Shown here piece after piece: positions 60,483-64,000 of a stretch of DNA of 64,000 nucleotides (position 1 is its first letter; every line of letters starts with the position of its first letter). Origin of the DNA: Azoarcus sp. (GTDB taxonomy: Bacteria > Pseudomonadota > Gammaproteobacteria > Burkholderiales > Rhodocyclaceae); assembly GCA_030604735.1 (NCBI GenBank), contig JAUVVG010000014.1:1-64000 (forward strand), written 5' to 3'. Position numbers and translations under genes: made by a program. The notes under the pieces were generated by a model that saw only the letters and a list, made by a program, of their open reading frames with translations, had not been told where the DNA came from and ran no database searches.

Positions 60483-60557
60483 CTCTCCGTAGTTCAATGG
60501 ATAGAACGGCCGCCTCCTAAGCGGCAGATACAGGTTCGATTCCTGTCGGGGGGACCA
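60483..60557 (+). tRNA. tRNA-Arg(CCT)
   Basis: CTCTCCGTAGTTCAATGGATAGAACGGCCGCCTCCTAAGCGGCAGATACAGGTTCGATTCCTGTCGGGGGGACCA. Confidence 0.93.
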
Positions 60558-60649
60558 ACCAAATAGCAGCAACGGCTGGAATGGTCTGGCTCATCGGTCG
60601 GCCCGAAACCGGACGTCGGTTAGAGTTTCTTTCTGAGGGGAGTCACTGC

Positions 60650-60991
60650 ATGGGATTCTGGATCAGGAGTTTCGTCGTTTTGCTGATCTCGGCCTGGTTC
60701 GGCGCGAGCGCACTGGCCGAGGATTACTACGTCGAAATCACGAACAAGACCGGTTTCACCATCTACTACATGTACGTCAGTCCAGCCGAATCGACCGACT
60801 GGGAAGAAGACTTACTTGGCGAGGATGTGCTGATGAACGGGACCAAGCGCCGGGTGAATCTCAACGGCTACAGTAGTCCGGTTTTCGACATCAAGCTGGT
60901 CGACGAAGACGGAGACAGCTACACCTTCTGGAAAGTGGATGTTTCCAAGAAGGATATCGTTGTCAGGTTTGAAGACATGGACAAGAAGTAA
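60650..60991 (+). CDS. Small secreted protein of unknown function
   Basis: Signal peptide FVVLLISAWFGASALA; mature EDYYVEITNKTGFTIYYMYVSPAESTDWEEDLLGEDVLMNGTKRRVNL. Confidence 0.75.
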   Translation: MGFWIRSFVVLLISAWFGASALAEDYYVEITNKTGFTIYYMYVSPAESTDWEEDLLGEDVLMNGTKRRVNLNGYSSPVFDIKLVDEDGDSYTFWKVDVSKKDIVVRFEDMDKK

Positions 60992-61041
60992 GAAAAAAAC
61001 ATGTCAGACCCAGGCGCGCTCGAGCTTTCTCGAGAACGGGC

Positions 61042-61824
61042 TCACAGGCGCGCCAGCATCGCCCGCAGGAACTCGACCGGGATCGCGTAGCTGATGCCCG
61101 ACGGGTCGTTCAGCACGTTTTCCTTGGTGGACTTGATGAACACCATGTTGATCACACCGATCACCCGGCCGGTATCGGGCTCATAGACCGGACTGCCGCT
61201 GTTGCCCGGATAGGCGGTGGCATCGAGCTGGAAGATGCGGAACGGGTCGCTGCCTAGACGGCGGATCAAGGCCGGGTCGAGTTCGCGGGCCCGGGCTTGC
61301 GGAATCCCGATCGGCGTGATCGCGGCGATGATGCCGCGGTGGGTGACCGGAGAGAAGCCAAGCGCATTGCCGATCGGAAAACCGGTGAAGGCGATGTCCT
61401 GGCCTTCACGAACGGTCGCGTCGGAGAGCGAGAGCGCCGGCAGCTGCGCGCCATCGAAACGCAACACGGCCAGATCCCGGCCATCCTCGCGTGCCACGAC
61501 GGTCGCCGGCCGGACCGAAACCGAATTCGGGTTGTCCCCCGGAATCGCGATCGCAATCGTCTCGAGCTGGTCTGCGGCCAGCACCTTGGGCAGCACATGG
61601 GCGTTGGTCGCGACCAGGCGGCCGTTGCCGACCACAAAACCGGTTCCCAGAAAATTGAAGGACGGGTTGCGGGTGCGCTGGAAGGTGCCTACCGCGACGA
61701 TCGACGGTCTGACTCTCGGCACGGTGTCGACGAGCGAGGCCACGACCGATGCCGGCATCGCACCCATCACGGCCAGACCGGTTGCGCGCAGGATGAAATC
61801 TCGTCGTGACGTTACTCGATTCAA
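61042..61824 (-). CDS. Trypsin-like serine protease with Tat-type signal
   Basis: TSRRDFILRATGLAV (Tat-like); VATNAHVL (His), DGRDLAVL (Asp), YPGNSGSPVY (Ser). Confidence 0.88.
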   Translation of the reverse strand: MNRVTSRRDFILRATGLAVMGAMPASVVASLVDTVPRVRPSIVAVGTFQRTRNPSFNFLGTGFVVGNGRLVATNAHVLPKVLAADQLETIAIAIPGDNPNSVSVRPATVVAREDGRDLAVLRFDGAQLPALSLSDATVREGQDIAFTGFPIGNALGFSPVTHRGIIAAITPIGIPQARARELDPALIRRLGSDPFRIFQLDATAYPGNSGSPVYEPDTGRVIGVINMVFIKSTKENVLNDPSGISYAIPVEFLRAMLARL

Positions 61825-61838
61825 GACACTTTCCTCGC

Positions 61839-62972
61839 TCAGGAGCCCGCTTCTGCCACTTTGGTGGTCCGCATGGCGGACATCACGGCGCTGGGGGCGA
61901 CGATCCGCTCATCGAAAGGATGGGCGGTGCGCTGCACCATACCCATGATCCGCTTGACATAGGCCCGGGTCTCGGCGAACGGCGGCACCCCGCGGTAACG
62001 CTCGACCGCGCCTTCACCGGCATTGTAGGCCGCGGCCGCGAGCGCGATGTCACCCTCGAAATAGGCCAGCAACCAGCGCAGGTAAGCGAGCCCGCCGCGG
62101 ATGTTCTGTTCGGGATCGAACGCATTCGCGACACGGAAACGGGCCGCCGTGTCCGGAATCAACTGCATCACCCCCATCGCGTTCTTGGGGGATACCGCGG
62201 CGGGGTTGAGCGCCGACTCGGTCAGCGCGATCGCCAGCGCCAGACTCGGACTGACCTGATACTCCGGGGCGAGATCGATCACCAGCCGCGCGATGCGCTG
62301 CCGCTCGGGCGAAAAGCGACTGATCCGCTCGGCCAGATTCCAAGGACTGTCGGCGAAGATGTCCGGCTGCCGGGCGAGGCAATCCGGCAGGACGCCGTCG
62401 TCGGAGGCGGTATAGCGCAGCATGCGTTCGGCTTGCTCATGCCCCTTTTCCGCTGCGAGCTTGAACAAGGCGCCAGCATGCCCGTCGTTCCGCTCCATGC
62501 CGCGCCCGTTGGCGTACATCCAGCCCAGCGAATACAAGGCTTCCGCGTCACCCATGCGCGAGGCCTCGCAATACAGCATCGCGGCCTGAGCCGGATCACG
62601 CGGCACACCCTCACCATGCTCGTAGGCGGTCGCCTGCCGGGTCAGGTAACTGGCGTGAAAGGCGAATACCTGTTCGATCGGCGTATCGGCGGGGAGTGTG
62701 ACATCGAAGCCATCCGACGCCTGGGCCGGGCTGGCGAACACGATCAGCGCAGCAAGGCACGATAAGCGACGGGGAAGCGCCCCTGTCGAAAGGGGGGCAC
62801 AACTCGCGGCAAGCCGGCTCGTCCCGGCCTGTCGCACCAAGCTGTGCGGTCGCCGGACGCTCGTGCCCCTGCCTGGCCGATGAAAGAAAGCCGAACGCAG
62901 CGCCCATCGCACAGAGACCCTCCCGGCCAGAAAGGCAAAGACACTGGAGGGAGCAAGGAGCGCGTTGACCAT
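61839..62972 (-). CDS. Lytic transglycosylase (SLT domain) with Sel1-like repeats
   Basis: LAIALTESALNPAAVSPKNAMGVMQLIPDTAARF; AAYNAGEGAVERYRGVPPFAETRAYVKRI; Sel1 repeat AEALYSLGWMYANGRGMERND. Confidence 0.9.
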   Translation of the reverse strand: MVNALLAPSSVFAFLAGRVSVRWALRSAFFHRPGRGTSVRRPHSLVRQAGTSRLAASCAPLSTGALPRRLSCLAALIVFASPAQASDGFDVTLPADTPIEQVFAFHASYLTRQATAYEHGEGVPRDPAQAAMLYCEASRMGDAEALYSLGWMYANGRGMERNDGHAGALFKLAAEKGHEQAERMLRYTASDDGVLPDCLARQPDIFADSPWNLAERISRFSPERQRIARLVIDLAPEYQVSPSLALAIALTESALNPAAVSPKNAMGVMQLIPDTAARFRVANAFDPEQNIRGGLAYLRWLLAYFEGDIALAAAAYNAGEGAVERYRGVPPFAETRAYVKRIMGMVQRTAHPFDERIVAPSAVMSAMRTTKVAEAGS

Positions 62973-62995
62973 GACTGTGTTCTAGCAGACCGGGC

Positions 62996-64000
<1,005 letters not shown>

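Noticed and set aside
60483-60557. tRNA-Arg 3' end considered as an att duplication of the ssrA 3' end
   Set aside because: Only the generic TTCGATTCC T-loop/T-arm segment is shared; acceptor sequences differ and a full tRNA cloverleaf is present.

Overview
Chromosomal window from a high-GC proteobacterium, probably a betaproteobacterium of Rhodocyclales type (inferred from gene order and tmRNA tag; not proven). The first 24 kb is core genome: infC (apparent AUC start), thrS, tRNA-Val(GAC), a ydbH / small lipoprotein / ydbL-like OM-homeostasis set, cysM, lapB-lapA, ihfB, rpsA, a fused aroA-cmk, tyrA, hisC, pheA, serC, gyrA, a TRZ/ATZ (MtaD-like) deaminase, an OmpA-family protein, ubiG, gph and ssrA (tag ANDERFALAA). 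Directly after ssrA is a decayed AbiEi/AbiEii toxin-antitoxin remnant, then accessory genes: a GlxA-type regulator, a vanadium-haloperoxidase-like protein, a methyltransferase and a TauE exporter. The standout region is ~30.4-45.2 kb: two different N-acyl-amino-acid-synthase/exosortase-associated acyltransferases, an acyl-CoA ligase, a thioester-reductase-like SDR, a PP-loop amidotransferase, a PEP-CTERM protein behind a near-consensus sigma54 promoter, a GT1 glycosyltransferase, a membrane hexapeptide acyltransferase, and a Lol/Mac-like export set (ABC ATPase, two FtsX-type permeases, a LolA-like carrier, a DUF1302-like barrel). I interpret it as a candidate system that makes and exports an N-acyl-amino-acid-type lipid and is linked to PEP-CTERM. 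The remainder holds an intact AbiEii-family pair, prpE, REP-like repeats, a response regulator with a degenerate GGDEF domain, an acuI-like reductase, LemA plus a GIDE/EF-hand protein, an ABC-F ATPase, a Gcr-type 'site-specific recombinase' family membrane protein, tRNA-Arg(CCT), a serine protease, a lytic transglycosylase and a truncated nucleotide-sugar dehydrogenase. All calls come from reading motifs and translations; no database search was run.
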